DNA from: Marinomonas sp. UCMA 3892
Lineage (GTDB): Bacteria > Pseudomonadota > Gammaproteobacteria > Pseudomonadales > Marinomonadaceae
Assembly (NCBI RefSeq): GCF_012726345.1
Contig: NZ_PTXN01000002.1
Span: 434,001-498,000 of the forward strand
Direction of reading: 5' to 3'
Length of the DNA: 64,000 nt
The notes beneath the pieces are model-generated. The model had not been told where the DNA came from, did no database searches, and saw only the letters and a program-made list of their open reading frames with translations. Made by a program: the position numbers and the translations under genes. Positions 54,047-63,517 of the stretch are shown here, piece by piece (positions within the stretch are counted from its first letter, which is position 1; each line of letters opens with the position of its first letter).

Positions 54047-55888
54047 TTAGACACTTTCGACTAAGGCATTTTTCTGCTCATGGCGTTGAACACTTTGACT
54101 ATTTAAGTCATTAACAAATGTGTGGTGACACAATATTTGATTGCCTTTTGGTAGCTTAATTCGAGCAGGAATAATGCGATTACATTTACCCTCAATCCTT
54201 ACCGCACAACGATCTAAAAATGGACAAAGTTCCACATTCTGTTTGGCCGCGCTAATGGTTGGCAAAGTTTCATGGTTCGCATTTGTCGACTCTAGCCAGC
54301 CTTGTTGCAGCTCTGGTACTGAATCGATAAGTAATTGAGTATAAGGATGAAATGGCGGACGCTGAAAAGACTCACCAGCCCCTTGCTCCACTTTAAAACC
54401 AGAGTAAAGCACAACCACTTCATCACAAATGGCTTGAACCATACTGATATCATGGCTGATAAAGAGATAGGAAACGTTTAATTTCTTCCTTAAATCGGCC
54501 ATTAATTCGAGAATAGCAGCACCAACAACGGTATCCAGAGCCGATGTCACTTCATCACACAGAATAATATCGGGTTCTGCGGCTAACGCTCTTGCTAAGT
54601 TAATACGTTGTTTTTGACCACCAGACAACTCGGTTGGTCGACGATTCGCAATGCTGGCCGGTAAATGCACTAACGACAATAACTCTAGTACCCTATCACG
54701 CTGTTTCTTGCCTTTCATGCCATGATAAAAGCGCAATGGACGGGCAAGAATTTCTTCAACAGTATGCAAAGGATTCAAGGCCGTATCGGCATTTTGAAAA
54801 ACATATTGCACGCGTCTTAACTGTTCTCTTGTTCGCTTAGTAGCATGCTCATTCAACTGTTCGCCATCAAGGTAGGTATTTCCCCCACTTGCTTGAACTA
54901 AGCCAACAATACTTCTTGCTAAGGTGGTTTTTCCTGAACCCGATTCGCCAATCACCCCAACGGTTGCACCACGACGAATTTTTAAATCTATGTTGTGAAG
55001 TACTTTTTTATTACCAAAACTCACTTCTAAATGACGTACTTCTAACAAAGGAGTGTCTGTATTCAAGTCCATCGTTTTCTGCTCGACCGTATCCTGACGA
55101 GTTTCAGGTTTCATAGCAGACAATAAACTTTTGGTGTATTCATTTGTTGGGGCTTCTAGAATCTCACGAGTGACATTATTTTCCTGAATTTCACCATTTT
55201 TCAGAACCACGATACGATCGGCCATTTGAGCAACAACGGCTAAATCATGGGACACATAAACGGCCGTTGTATTGCGCTCTTGAACCACCTTTTTAAAAGC
55301 TCTTAGCACTTCAATTTGTGTTGTTACATCCAACGCCGTCGTCGGCTCATCCAATATCACCAAAGCAGGGTCGGTGATGAGTGCCATTGCAGCCATCAAG
55401 CGCTGAAGTTGTCCACCCGATACTTGATGGGGATATCTTTCCCCTATGGTTTCAGGTGATGGCAAAGCCAGCTCTTTAAATAAACCGATGGCTTTTTCTT
55501 GAGCCTCTTTGCGAGAACAGGTCTTATGAATCATGGCGCTTTCTATGACCTGATCCATTATTGTTTTTGATGGATTAAAAGCCGCTGCCGCACTTTGCGC
55601 AATATAAGATACCGTTCGGCCACGCATTTTTGTCAGCTGATGAGGAGAAAGAGTCAAAACATCCACTCCTGCGACTTGAACAGAGCCGCCAACAATATGA
55701 CAGCCACTGCGAGCATAGCCCATCAAAGACAAGGCAATGGTTGTTTTACCAGAACCAGATTCACCAATTAATGCTAATACTTCACCCTTTTTTAAACTGA
55801 AGTCGGCGCCATGGACAATTGGAATATCAGCCCCACCAGAGCGCACAGCAACGCGTAAACCACTCACTTTTACAAGTTCTGTCATCAT
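54047..55888 (-). CDS. Dpp/Opp-type ABC importer, fused double ATPase
   Basis: 613 residues containing two ATPase halves. The first (about 1-265) has GESGSGKTT, SGGQLQRLMAAMAL and VILDEPTTALD. The second (about 280-555) has GESGSGKTTLARS, SGGQKQRINLARAL and ILCDEVTSALD. It ends with the oligopeptide-type Cys-rich tail (CPFLDRCAVRIEGKC). A fusion of DppD and DppF roles in one chain. Starts at 55888 and 55885 are both possible. Eight bases after the permease gene. Confidence 0.93.
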   Translation of the reverse strand: MMTELVKVSGLRVAVRSGGADIPIVHGADFSLKKGEVLALIGESGSGKTTIALSLMGYARSGCHIVGGSVQVAGVDVLTLSPHQLTKMRGRTVSYIAQSAAAAFNPSKTIMDQVIESAMIHKTCSRKEAQEKAIGLFKELALPSPETIGERYPHQVSGGQLQRLMAAMALITDPALVILDEPTTALDVTTQIEVLRAFKKVVQERNTTAVYVSHDLAVVAQMADRIVVLKNGEIQENNVTREILEAPTNEYTKSLLSAMKPETRQDTVEQKTMDLNTDTPLLEVRHLEVSFGNKKVLHNIDLKIRRGATVGVIGESGSGKTTLARSIVGLVQASGGNTYLDGEQLNEHATKRTREQLRRVQYVFQNADTALNPLHTVEEILARPLRFYHGMKGKKQRDRVLELLSLVHLPASIANRRPTELSGGQKQRINLARALAAEPDIILCDEVTSALDTVVGAAILELMADLRKKLNVSYLFISHDISMVQAICDEVVVLYSGFKVEQGAGESFQRPPFHPYTQLLIDSVPELQQGWLESTNANHETLPTISAAKQNVELCPFLDRCAVRIEGKCNRIIPARIKLPKGNQILCHHTFVNDLNSQSVQRHEQKNALVESV

Positions 55889-55896
55889 TCTTCTCC

Positions 55897-56766
55897 TTAA
55901 TGGTGTGCCGATTTATTGCCAAAGCTATCGATCAACAAGTTAACCCCAATGGTCAAAGACGCAATAGCAATGGCTGGGGCAATAACCGCTGGCGCTCCTG
56001 ACCCTAAACCAGAGATATTTTCACGAACCAAAGATCCCCAATCTGCATCCGGCGGCTGTACACCCAAGCCAAGAAAACTCATGGAACTCAACAGCAAAAC
56101 AACAAACACAAAACGCAGACCAAAGTCGGTCAAGACTGGACGGAACATATTAGGAAGGACTTCTTTGAAAATAATATAAGCCATGGACTCACCACGGAGC
56201 CGAGCAACTTGAACATAGTCTAACGTCATGACATTTACTGCCAAAGCACGGGCAATTCGAAAGCTCCCCGGCATGTAAGCAATGGCTGCCATGATAATTA
56301 GCAAAGGAACCGAAGAACCGAACGATGCCACCATAATCAAAGCAAACATCTTGCTTGGGATTGAAATCATTGCATCTTGAGTACGACTAATCACCGCATC
56401 TAACCAACCACCTGAAGCGGCAGCCACTAAGCCCGAAACAACACCAGCAGTACAAGCCGCAACGGTGGCGGCCAAAGCAACACCAATGGTATAAGGTGTG
56501 CCATTTAATACTCGGCTAAAAATATCTCTGCCTAAGTAGTCCGTACCCATCCAGTATTTAGCGCTCACAGGGCCAAAGACATCGTAACTTACAAAATCAT
56601 TGGCGCCATAAGGTGCAACCATCGGCCCAATTACCGACATGATTAACCAAAAAAGAATTAAGATACCACCAATAGCACCACTGGCAGATCGCCCACGCAA
56701 GCGAGAGAAAAGTGACACGCTATAAATAGAGGTAGCCTTTTTAACGGAAGAAGTATTTGAACTCAT
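55897..56766 (-). CDS. Dpp/Opp-type ABC importer permease (DppC-like)
   Basis: 289 residues. About six membrane helices, N-terminal GTDYLGRDIFSRVLNGTPYTIGVALAA typical of DppC/OppC, and the coupling segment ARALAVNVMTLDYVQVARLRGES. It overlaps the upstream permease gene by four bases. Partner of the DppB-like protein. Confidence 0.93.
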   Translation of the reverse strand: MSSNTSSVKKATSIYSVSLFSRLRGRSASGAIGGILILFWLIMSVIGPMVAPYGANDFVSYDVFGPVSAKYWMGTDYLGRDIFSRVLNGTPYTIGVALAATVAACTAGVVSGLVAAASGGWLDAVISRTQDAMISIPSKMFALIMVASFGSSVPLLIIMAAIAYMPGSFRIARALAVNVMTLDYVQVARLRGESMAYIIFKEVLPNMFRPVLTDFGLRFVFVVLLLSSMSFLGLGVQPPDADWGSLVRENISGLGSGAPAVIAPAIAIASLTIGVNLLIDSFGNKSAHH

Positions 56767-57716
56767 TTTCGCAACCTCGGATTAGATACAATTTCACAAA
56801 TATCAGCAATTAGAACCAAGATGAGATAGCCAAAACAAAATAGCATGGCGCAACCTTGAACCAAGGGCATATCCCTTGTGCTAACCGCGTTAAGCATTAA
56901 TGTTGCGATTCCGGGGTAATTAAAAATGGATTCGACAATAATTACGCCGCCCAATAAATAGGACAAGCTCAATGCAACCGCATTCGCAATTGGGCCAAGG
57001 GCGTTAGGTAATACATGACGTAACACAATTCGCATTGGGCTGGCTCCTTTTAGCAAAGCCATCTCCACATAAGGGGAACTTAATTGATCAATCACCGCTG
57101 CTCGTGTCATTCGAGCCATTTGGGCGACCAAGACACTGCACAACGTCAGTACAGGCATGGCATAGACTTTAATCATCTCGCCAAAAGTATGTGCACTTTC
57201 CACATGAGACAATGCCGACAACCAACCAAGTTTTACCGCAAAGATTAATACGGCAATAGTCGCAATTAAAAACTCTGGAACCGACACTGCAAAGACCGCC
57301 ATCATATTGATGTACCGGTCGAACCAAGAGCCACGATACATGGCAGAAAAAATACCAATCGACAGTGCGATAGGAACGGACACACTCGCAGCAAAGGCTG
57401 CCAAAACAAGTGTATTGGGTAAACGGCTCCAGATTAGCTCCATGATTGACATGCCATTTACCATGGAATAGCCAGCATCCCCAACGAGTAAGCCACCAAG
57501 CCATTGGATATAACGAGTATAAATGGGTAGGTCTAATCCTAGTTGCGTTCTTAAAGCCGCCAGAGTTTCTGGCGTGGCGGATTGACCCAATAACTCTTGA
57601 GCAGCATCACCTGGCAATAAATTCGTGATGATAAAAATCACCAGAGAAACAATCCATAAGGTCAATACACCTAGCCCTATGCGATTCATTATAAGCCGTG
57701 AAATTGTTTGATTCAT
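56763..57716 (-). CDS. Dpp/Opp-type ABC importer permease (DppB-like)
   Basis: 317 residues. About six membrane helices with the DppB/OppB N-terminus (NRIGLGVLTLWIVSLVIFIITNLLPGD), LGLDLPIYTRYIQWLGGLLVGD, and the coupling segment MARMTRAAVIDQLSSPYVEMALLKGAS. It follows the binding-protein gene by 73 bases. Confidence 0.93.
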   Translation of the reverse strand: MNQTISRLIMNRIGLGVLTLWIVSLVIFIITNLLPGDAAQELLGQSATPETLAALRTQLGLDLPIYTRYIQWLGGLLVGDAGYSMVNGMSIMELIWSRLPNTLVLAAFAASVSVPIALSIGIFSAMYRGSWFDRYINMMAVFAVSVPEFLIATIAVLIFAVKLGWLSALSHVESAHTFGEMIKVYAMPVLTLCSVLVAQMARMTRAAVIDQLSSPYVEMALLKGASPMRIVLRHVLPNALGPIANAVALSLSYLLGGVIIVESIFNYPGIATLMLNAVSTRDMPLVQGCAMLFCFGYLILVLIADICEIVSNPRLRK

Positions 57717-57789
57717 GGTTCACCTATTATGCAGAGCATTGTGGAATCAAAGCTTCCACAATGCTGAGTTTAGTAACAAGAATTGGGAC

Positions 57790-59400
57790 TTAAACTTCTA
57801 GCCAAACTTGTTCTGCAAACATGTACCCCATGAAACCACCTATTGGGTGAGGGGTATATCCTCCTAACTTACTGTTACAGGCATCATTGATACTATTAAA
57901 GTTGGAAATACCAATACCGCAATGATCATGAACTAAAACCTGCATATCGCCATACATTTGCTTGCGTTTGGCCTCATCCATCTCTCCACGTGCCGCAATC
58001 AACAGCTGATCAAACTGTTCATTTTTCCAACCCGATTCATTCCAGTTTGAGCTTGATTGATAGAACAAACTAAAAATCAGGTCAGCCGTGGGTCGCGCAT
58101 TAATATTTGAAAAGCCTAAGGGATCTTTCATCCAATGATTGGACCAATAACCGTCTGCTGGAACTCGTTTTATATCCAATTTAAGCCCAGCTTGTTGAGC
58201 TGACAATTGCACTATTTGGGCCATTTCAACGGAATTATCCGCCGCAGCGGACGCTACCATAGGGATACTTTGGCCTAACACTCCAGCTTTTTTGAAATGA
58301 TACTTCGCTTTATCTGGATCAAATTCTCGCTGTGCTAATCCGCTGTTGTAATAACGGTGGCCTTTTGGAATTGGTTGGTCATTAGCAATTGTGCCAAAGC
58401 CACGACAAGCCACATTTATAATTTGCGGGCGATTTAGAATCGATTTCATGCCTAAAACAAAATCAGGATTTTGCACAGGACCAAGCTGCTCTCTCATTAC
58501 CAAATTGGTATAACCACCAGAATCCGTCTGTATTACTCGTGCAATTGGGTTTTCCATTAGGGTGTTAATAGAGCGCGGATTGACTGAGTTTATCAAATGC
58601 ACATCGCCAGACAAAAGCGCATTGACGCGAGCAGACTCATCTGGAATAGAGAACAGCTCTACTTCGTCTAAATACGGAAGACCTTTTTTCCAATAATTTG
58701 GATTACGAGTGCCGATAGAACGAATACCTGGCTGGAACTCCTGACAAATAAATGCCCCAGTTCCATTGGCTTTTTTGAAGTCTGTTGTGCCATCACGAAC
58801 AATCAGAAAATGAGACACAGCTAGAATAGCGGGCAAATCAGCATTTTTAGTTTGTAAAGTGATATGAACTTCGTGAGGTCCTACAGCTTTAACCTCGACC
58901 ATTTGCTTAGCAACACTCTCAACTTTAGAGCTGGTTTTTGGGTCTTTATGACGATTAAACGAGTACACAACATCAGCTGATGTGAAAGGCTTACCATCAT
59001 GAAAGTTAACATCTTTGCGGAGTTTAATGACCCATTTTTCAGCATCTTTCGTATCAAATGATTCCGCTAACACCATTTGAGGTACCAAGCTTTCATCTAA
59101 CCGAGTGAGTCCGTTATAAAACATATAATGGCGGGTGTAATCAGTAGAGCCCGATCCTTTAGCCGGATCCAAGGTATCTGCCGTGGAACCTGACTGACTA
59201 GCGACTTTGACTTTACCGCCGTACACACCAGCGGAGGATTTAGCAAAAGATAGTGAGGAGCCTGGTACTAATACGCCTGAGCCAGCTGCCACTACCCCAG
59301 TTGTCATCATTCCACGCAAAACCTGACGTCGGGATACGCCCTGCGTTAACAGACTTGAACTTTGTTTTTCTCCCAACGAACGTTTTTTGTCATCTTTCAT
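57790..59400 (-). CDS. Dpp/Opp-type ABC importer binding protein with Tat signal
   Basis: 536 residues. The N-terminus has a twin-arginine motif SRRQVLRG (about 23-30) then a hydrophobic stretch, so export by Tat is predicted, which is uncommon but known for this family. Solute-binding family 5 features: DTLDPAKGSGSTDYTRHYMFYNGLTRLDESL, WVIKLRKDVNFHDGKPFTSADVVYSFNRHKDP. First gene of the importer operon. Ligand unknown; the surrounding enzymes suggest an N-acyl amine, opine or small peptide. Confidence 0.92.
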   Translation of the reverse strand: MKDDKKRSLGEKQSSSLLTQGVSRRQVLRGMMTTGVVAAGSGVLVPGSSLSFAKSSAGVYGGKVKVASQSGSTADTLDPAKGSGSTDYTRHYMFYNGLTRLDESLVPQMVLAESFDTKDAEKWVIKLRKDVNFHDGKPFTSADVVYSFNRHKDPKTSSKVESVAKQMVEVKAVGPHEVHITLQTKNADLPAILAVSHFLIVRDGTTDFKKANGTGAFICQEFQPGIRSIGTRNPNYWKKGLPYLDEVELFSIPDESARVNALLSGDVHLINSVNPRSINTLMENPIARVIQTDSGGYTNLVMREQLGPVQNPDFVLGMKSILNRPQIINVACRGFGTIANDQPIPKGHRYYNSGLAQREFDPDKAKYHFKKAGVLGQSIPMVASAAADNSVEMAQIVQLSAQQAGLKLDIKRVPADGYWSNHWMKDPLGFSNINARPTADLIFSLFYQSSSNWNESGWKNEQFDQLLIAARGEMDEAKRKQMYGDMQVLVHDHCGIGISNFNSINDACNSKLGGYTPHPIGGFMGYMFAEQVWLEV

Positions 59401-59535
59401 TTTATGGTTCCTTTTGTAAGTTATTATGTCATTAAAGTCTTACTCTTCTTTTTATATATCGGTTTATTTACTTCATTGCATTTCTACGAAAGCGGATTTG
59501 CCGACTCAAAGTCGCCTCGTTTTCTCATTCATGAA

Positions 59536-60813
59536 TTAATGTATTAAGTCTTGAAAGCGGTAATAAGCTCCAACAAAGGGAAGAAACCATGGCTTGCCAA
59601 AATGACCAGGCACAGAGGGCCAATCAAGTTCTCGCCAAGGATTTGCTGCTTCATCACCCATAATGACTTTTGCCATTACTTTGCCCATGTGTGTCGACAT
59701 TTGAACACCATGCCCGCTGTAGCCTAGTGAGTAATACATGCCCTCATGCTGACCCGCTCTAGGTAATCGGTCCGCCGTCATATCCACTAATCCCCCCCAG
59801 CAATAGTCGATACGAACATTGCGTAGCTCAGGGAAAACTTCCGCCATCGATGCTCGTAAAATATGCCCACTCTTTTCATCAGAGCTAGGGTTAGACATAG
59901 CAAAACGCGCTCGACCACCAAACAACAGACGATTATCAGGTGTAATACGAAAGTAATTGCCGATGTTTTTTGTCGTCACATAGCTGCGTTTTTCAACTAA
60001 AAGACGGGCTAACAATTCAGGAGCTAATGGCTCGGTAACCACAATAAAGCTGCCAACAGACACCAAACGTCGACGAAAATATTGAAAGGGTCCTTTCGCC
60101 GAGCTGCCAGTAGCAAGAAACACTTTATTAGCAACAAGCGAGCCGCGATTAGAAGTGATTTGGTAACGATCCACTGAAAGCCGATCAATACCGGTTACCA
60201 TGGCATTTTCGTACAGTTTTGCACCGTATTTCACGGCAGCATCTGCCAAACCTAAGCCAAACTTGCCCATGTGCATTTGCGCACTGGTCGTTTGTAAGAG
60301 GCCACCATGGAATTGATTAGTCCCCACTTCACCTCGAACTTCGCCAGCCGTTAAGATACGAACATTAGGGTCCACTTCGGCTACAAGACGGTCATGAGCA
60401 CGAGCCAATTTATCGTAGTGTGCTGGCTTAGCCGCCAACTTAAGACGGCCATTGCGAGTAAAGTCGCAGTCTATCGCTTCCTCTTTCACTAAATCCGCAA
60501 CCGTATCGACCGCGTCTATATAGGAATGATAAAAAGCACGAGCTTTATCAGTACCGATTTTCTCTGCGAGTGAAGCATAGTCATGGGCTAGACCCGCATT
60601 ACATTGGCCACCGTTACGCCCTGATGCTTCGCCAACCATCTTTCCACCTTCCAAAAGGACAACAGAAAGACCTTGCTTGGCTAACGCGATGGCTGCGGAT
60701 AATCCAGTAAAACCACCACCCACAATCGCCACATCGTACTGACCCGATACGTTGCCCTGTTCCCCATTCTTGAAAGTTGAAACAGTGTCTAACCAATAGG
60801 ATTCTAACTTCAT
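59536..60813 (-). CDS. FAD-dependent amine oxidase (PuuB/DAO family)
   Basis: 425 residues. FAD motif VAIVGGGFTGLSAAIALAKQG (about 28-48), VVLLEGGKMVGEASGRNGGQCNAGLAHD typical of PuuB-type enzymes, and the C-terminal YSLGYSGHGVQMSTHMGK. PuuB oxidises gamma-glutamylputrescine; this relative may act on another N-substituted amine, producing an aldehyde for the ALDH at 61720. It follows the HAD gene by 24 bases in the same direction. Confidence 0.9.
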   Translation of the reverse strand: MKLESYWLDTVSTFKNGEQGNVSGQYDVAIVGGGFTGLSAAIALAKQGLSVVLLEGGKMVGEASGRNGGQCNAGLAHDYASLAEKIGTDKARAFYHSYIDAVDTVADLVKEEAIDCDFTRNGRLKLAAKPAHYDKLARAHDRLVAEVDPNVRILTAGEVRGEVGTNQFHGGLLQTTSAQMHMGKFGLGLADAAVKYGAKLYENAMVTGIDRLSVDRYQITSNRGSLVANKVFLATGSSAKGPFQYFRRRLVSVGSFIVVTEPLAPELLARLLVEKRSYVTTKNIGNYFRITPDNRLLFGGRARFAMSNPSSDEKSGHILRASMAEVFPELRNVRIDYCWGGLVDMTADRLPRAGQHEGMYYSLGYSGHGVQMSTHMGKVMAKVIMGDEAANPWRELDWPSVPGHFGKPWFLPFVGAYYRFQDLIH

Positions 60814-60837
60814 GAAGCCCCCTCTGATGCTGTTCGA

Positions 60838-61506
60838 CTAAACGCCCAACAAGTCCGCTAAGCCAGATAAATCAGACACTTCATGATATTCATAGAAAGG
60901 TGTCGATGGCTCATGACCACGGTTAACAAACACTTTGTTCTTGATTCCCATATCATGAGCTGACATTAGGTCGTAGCGTAGGCTAGAGGAAACATGCAAA
61001 ACATCTTCTGGGCCGCAACCCAATTTTTCCAACATATACTCAAAGCCTTGTAACCTAGGTTTGTAAGCTTGAACTTGTTCTGCGGTATAAACAGCGTGGA
61101 AAGGAGCGCCTAACTTTTCAATATTGTGCGGAATTTGCTCATCCATGGCATTGGTCAGACCTACGAGTTTGAATTTAGTCGCTAAGCGAGCCAATGCTTC
61201 AGGAACATCTGGATGAGGCCCCCAAGTAGGAACGGCGTTGTAAAAGATCATTCCTTCATCATCGCGGTATTCAATTCCCCAGCGCTTGCAAGTACGTTTA
61301 ACCGCATTACAAACAACTTGGTCGTAAGGCTTCCAGTCACCTAACACTTCATCCAATCGATAGGCTGAAAAGTCTTTTATAAATTGGTCCATGTCTTCTG
61401 GAGCAATACGGTCTTCAAAGACACGTCGTGCCGTTGGCCCCATTTGAAAATAAATTAAAGTGCCGTAGCAATCGAAGGTAATGTACTTTGGATTCAAGGT
61501 AGACAT
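60838..61506 (-). CDS. HAD hydrolase, haloacid dehalogenase type II family
   Basis: 222 residues from the ATG at 61506, four bases after GGAGAG (an earlier ATG at 61518 has no site). Motif I ITFDCYGTLI (nucleophile Asp about 11), motif II LTNAMD, Lys in YKPRLQGFEYMLEKLG and motif IV HVSSSLRYDLMSAHDMGI. The family includes L-2-haloacid dehalogenases, but the usual Ser-Asn pair in motif II is Thr-Asn here, so a phosphatase-like or non-halogen activity is possible. It is grouped with the FAD amine oxidase. Confidence 0.87.
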   Translation of the reverse strand: MSTLNPKYITFDCYGTLIYFQMGPTARRVFEDRIAPEDMDQFIKDFSAYRLDEVLGDWKPYDQVVCNAVKRTCKRWGIEYRDDEGMIFYNAVPTWGPHPDVPEALARLATKFKLVGLTNAMDEQIPHNIEKLGAPFHAVYTAEQVQAYKPRLQGFEYMLEKLGCGPEDVLHVSSSLRYDLMSAHDMGIKNKVFVNRGHEPSTPFYEYHEVSDLSGLADLLGV

Positions 61507-61719
61507 GTGGCTCTCCATTTTTTAGCGATTCGTTAAAATTTCTAAAATTTTTTGAATTAAAAACTTGATGAAATTATTACAACATTAAAACAAAGCCTGT
61601 TTGGCTTGATTTCGTTTTCATGTAACGCATTTTCAGCGGTATTGACCCCTTACCTCGGCACAATCTACCGCCCAGAATCTAGATGTCGTTAATAGGCAAT
61701 TTTTACCCTAAAGCCCAAA

Positions 61720-63198
61720 TCACTCATCGTCTTCCGTAAAATCAATCAATACACTTTTGGTTTTTTGATTCGCTTCATAGGCATAACGACCTAGATCTTT
61801 GCCTATTCCAGAACTCTTAAAACCGCCCGTCGGAATAGCAAAATCCCAGCTACGTCCATAGCGATTAACCCAAACCGTGCCAGCCTCTAATGCTTTCACC
61901 ATACGCATAGCGCGATTTAAATCAGCCGTATGAAGACCTGCCGATAGCCCATAAGATGGGTGAGATGCTAGATTGAGAGCCTCGTCTTCTGTCTCAAAGG
62001 TTTCTACACACAATACAGGTCCGAAAATTTCATCTCGTACCGCTTCCATGCTCATATTTACATTGGTCAAAATAGTGGGGGTATAAAAAAAGTGATTGTC
62101 TTTATTCAATGGACATCCGCCCACCAACACTTCCCCTCCCTGCTGAACGGTTCTTTGCACTACACCGTCGATACGACCCACTTCTTTTGCTGAAATAATA
62201 GGAGATAGCGTGGTGTTATCCTGCCAAGTTGGTCCAGAGACCATTTCGGAAAAAATCTCAGAAATTCGCGAGACTAATTGCTCTGCAATACCCTTTTGCA
62301 CTAAAAGACGTGAGCCCGCCACACATACCTGGCCTGCATTGGTAGTAATTGCGCCGGCAATACGACGCGCCACTTTATCGATATTTTTAATATCATCAAA
62401 AACTAGCTGTGGGCTTTTACCACCTAACTCCAAGGTCACTGGTTTAGTTCCAGTTTCTGCACAGGCCTTCATTATCAAAGCGCCCGTTTTAGTGGATCCA
62501 GTAAAAGTGACTTTGGAAATACGAGGATGACGGCAGATAGCATCGCCCACTAGTCCATCACCTTGAACCACATTAAAAATACCGGGTGGGATGCCTGCTT
62601 CTATGGCTAATTCTGCCAAACGAACAACACTGAAAGGTGTCATTTCAGAGGGCTTCAATACTACGGCATTTCCTGCTGCCATCGCGGGGGCGATTTTCCA
62701 GGATGCCATTACCAAGGGGAAATTCCATGGTGCGATCGCACCAATAACACCGTATGGCTCAGTAATCGTCATGCCTAAACTGCCATTTGCTGTTGGAATA
62801 ACTTCTCCACCACATTTATCAGCATATTCAGCAAAAAAACGGATACCTTCGGCACAAAAAGGAATATCCCATTGCGTTGCCGCAGAAATAGGCCGTGTCG
62901 ATCCCATTGCTTCAAGTGGAGCCAGCACCGCGACATCCGCAGCAATTAAATCAGCCCAACGCTTCATGACTTTCGCTCTATCTCGAGGAGATTGAGTTGC
63001 CCAATTACTTTGTTTAAAAGCTTGCCAGGCATTTTCAACGGCGTGGTCAACCAAATCCATATCAGCAATGGAAACTGAAGCGTAAGCTTGACCATCTGAT
63101 GGTCGGATTACATCCATTTTTTCACCACTATTGATGGCTTTTCCACCAATAAAGTGGCTATAGGGAAGTCGCACATCCGCTGGATTGAAAGATGTCAT
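61720..63198 (-). CDS. NAD-dependent aldehyde dehydrogenase
   Basis: 492 residues from the ATG at 63198, seven bases after AAGG; a start eight codons upstream is possible. ALDH with IAPWNFPLVMASWKIAPAMAAG, FTGSTKTG, LELGGKSPQLVF (Glu) and NAGQVCVAGSRL (catalytic Cys, about 290). The C-terminal WVNRYGRSWDFAIPTGGFKSSG is typical of gamma-glutamyl-aminobutyraldehyde or betaine-aldehyde-type enzymes. It likely oxidises the aldehyde made by the FAD amine oxidase, as PuuC does after PuuB. Confidence 0.9.
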   Translation of the reverse strand: MTSFNPADVRLPYSHFIGGKAINSGEKMDVIRPSDGQAYASVSIADMDLVDHAVENAWQAFKQSNWATQSPRDRAKVMKRWADLIAADVAVLAPLEAMGSTRPISAATQWDIPFCAEGIRFFAEYADKCGGEVIPTANGSLGMTITEPYGVIGAIAPWNFPLVMASWKIAPAMAAGNAVVLKPSEMTPFSVVRLAELAIEAGIPPGIFNVVQGDGLVGDAICRHPRISKVTFTGSTKTGALIMKACAETGTKPVTLELGGKSPQLVFDDIKNIDKVARRIAGAITTNAGQVCVAGSRLLVQKGIAEQLVSRISEIFSEMVSGPTWQDNTTLSPIISAKEVGRIDGVVQRTVQQGGEVLVGGCPLNKDNHFFYTPTILTNVNMSMEAVRDEIFGPVLCVETFETEDEALNLASHPSYGLSAGLHTADLNRAMRMVKALEAGTVWVNRYGRSWDFAIPTGGFKSSGIGKDLGRYAYEANQKTKSVLIDFTEDDE

Positions 63199-63517
63199 AC
63201 AGTTACCTTCTTCTCTCTTCATGTGAATTAAGTAAGCTCGTTAGAAATCAGGTGGCAGTGTTAAACACATATAATTTCCGGCTTATTTCTATTCTATGTG
63301 TGTAGAAGAAGCGTTTTATGCCGTTAAAAAGTAAGGGGACAGTACAAATTTGCCTTTGTAACTCGATGATTAAGTCATTGATGCTGAATCAAGATTTATA
63401 GCCAATGAAGATAGTTAGAAAAGTTATTTGGCAAGAACGTCCTAGCATTTAAGAGTTCGCAATGACAAACTAATATAGGTATTAGTAATGCACACTTTAT
63501 AAACAGGGGTGACAGTC

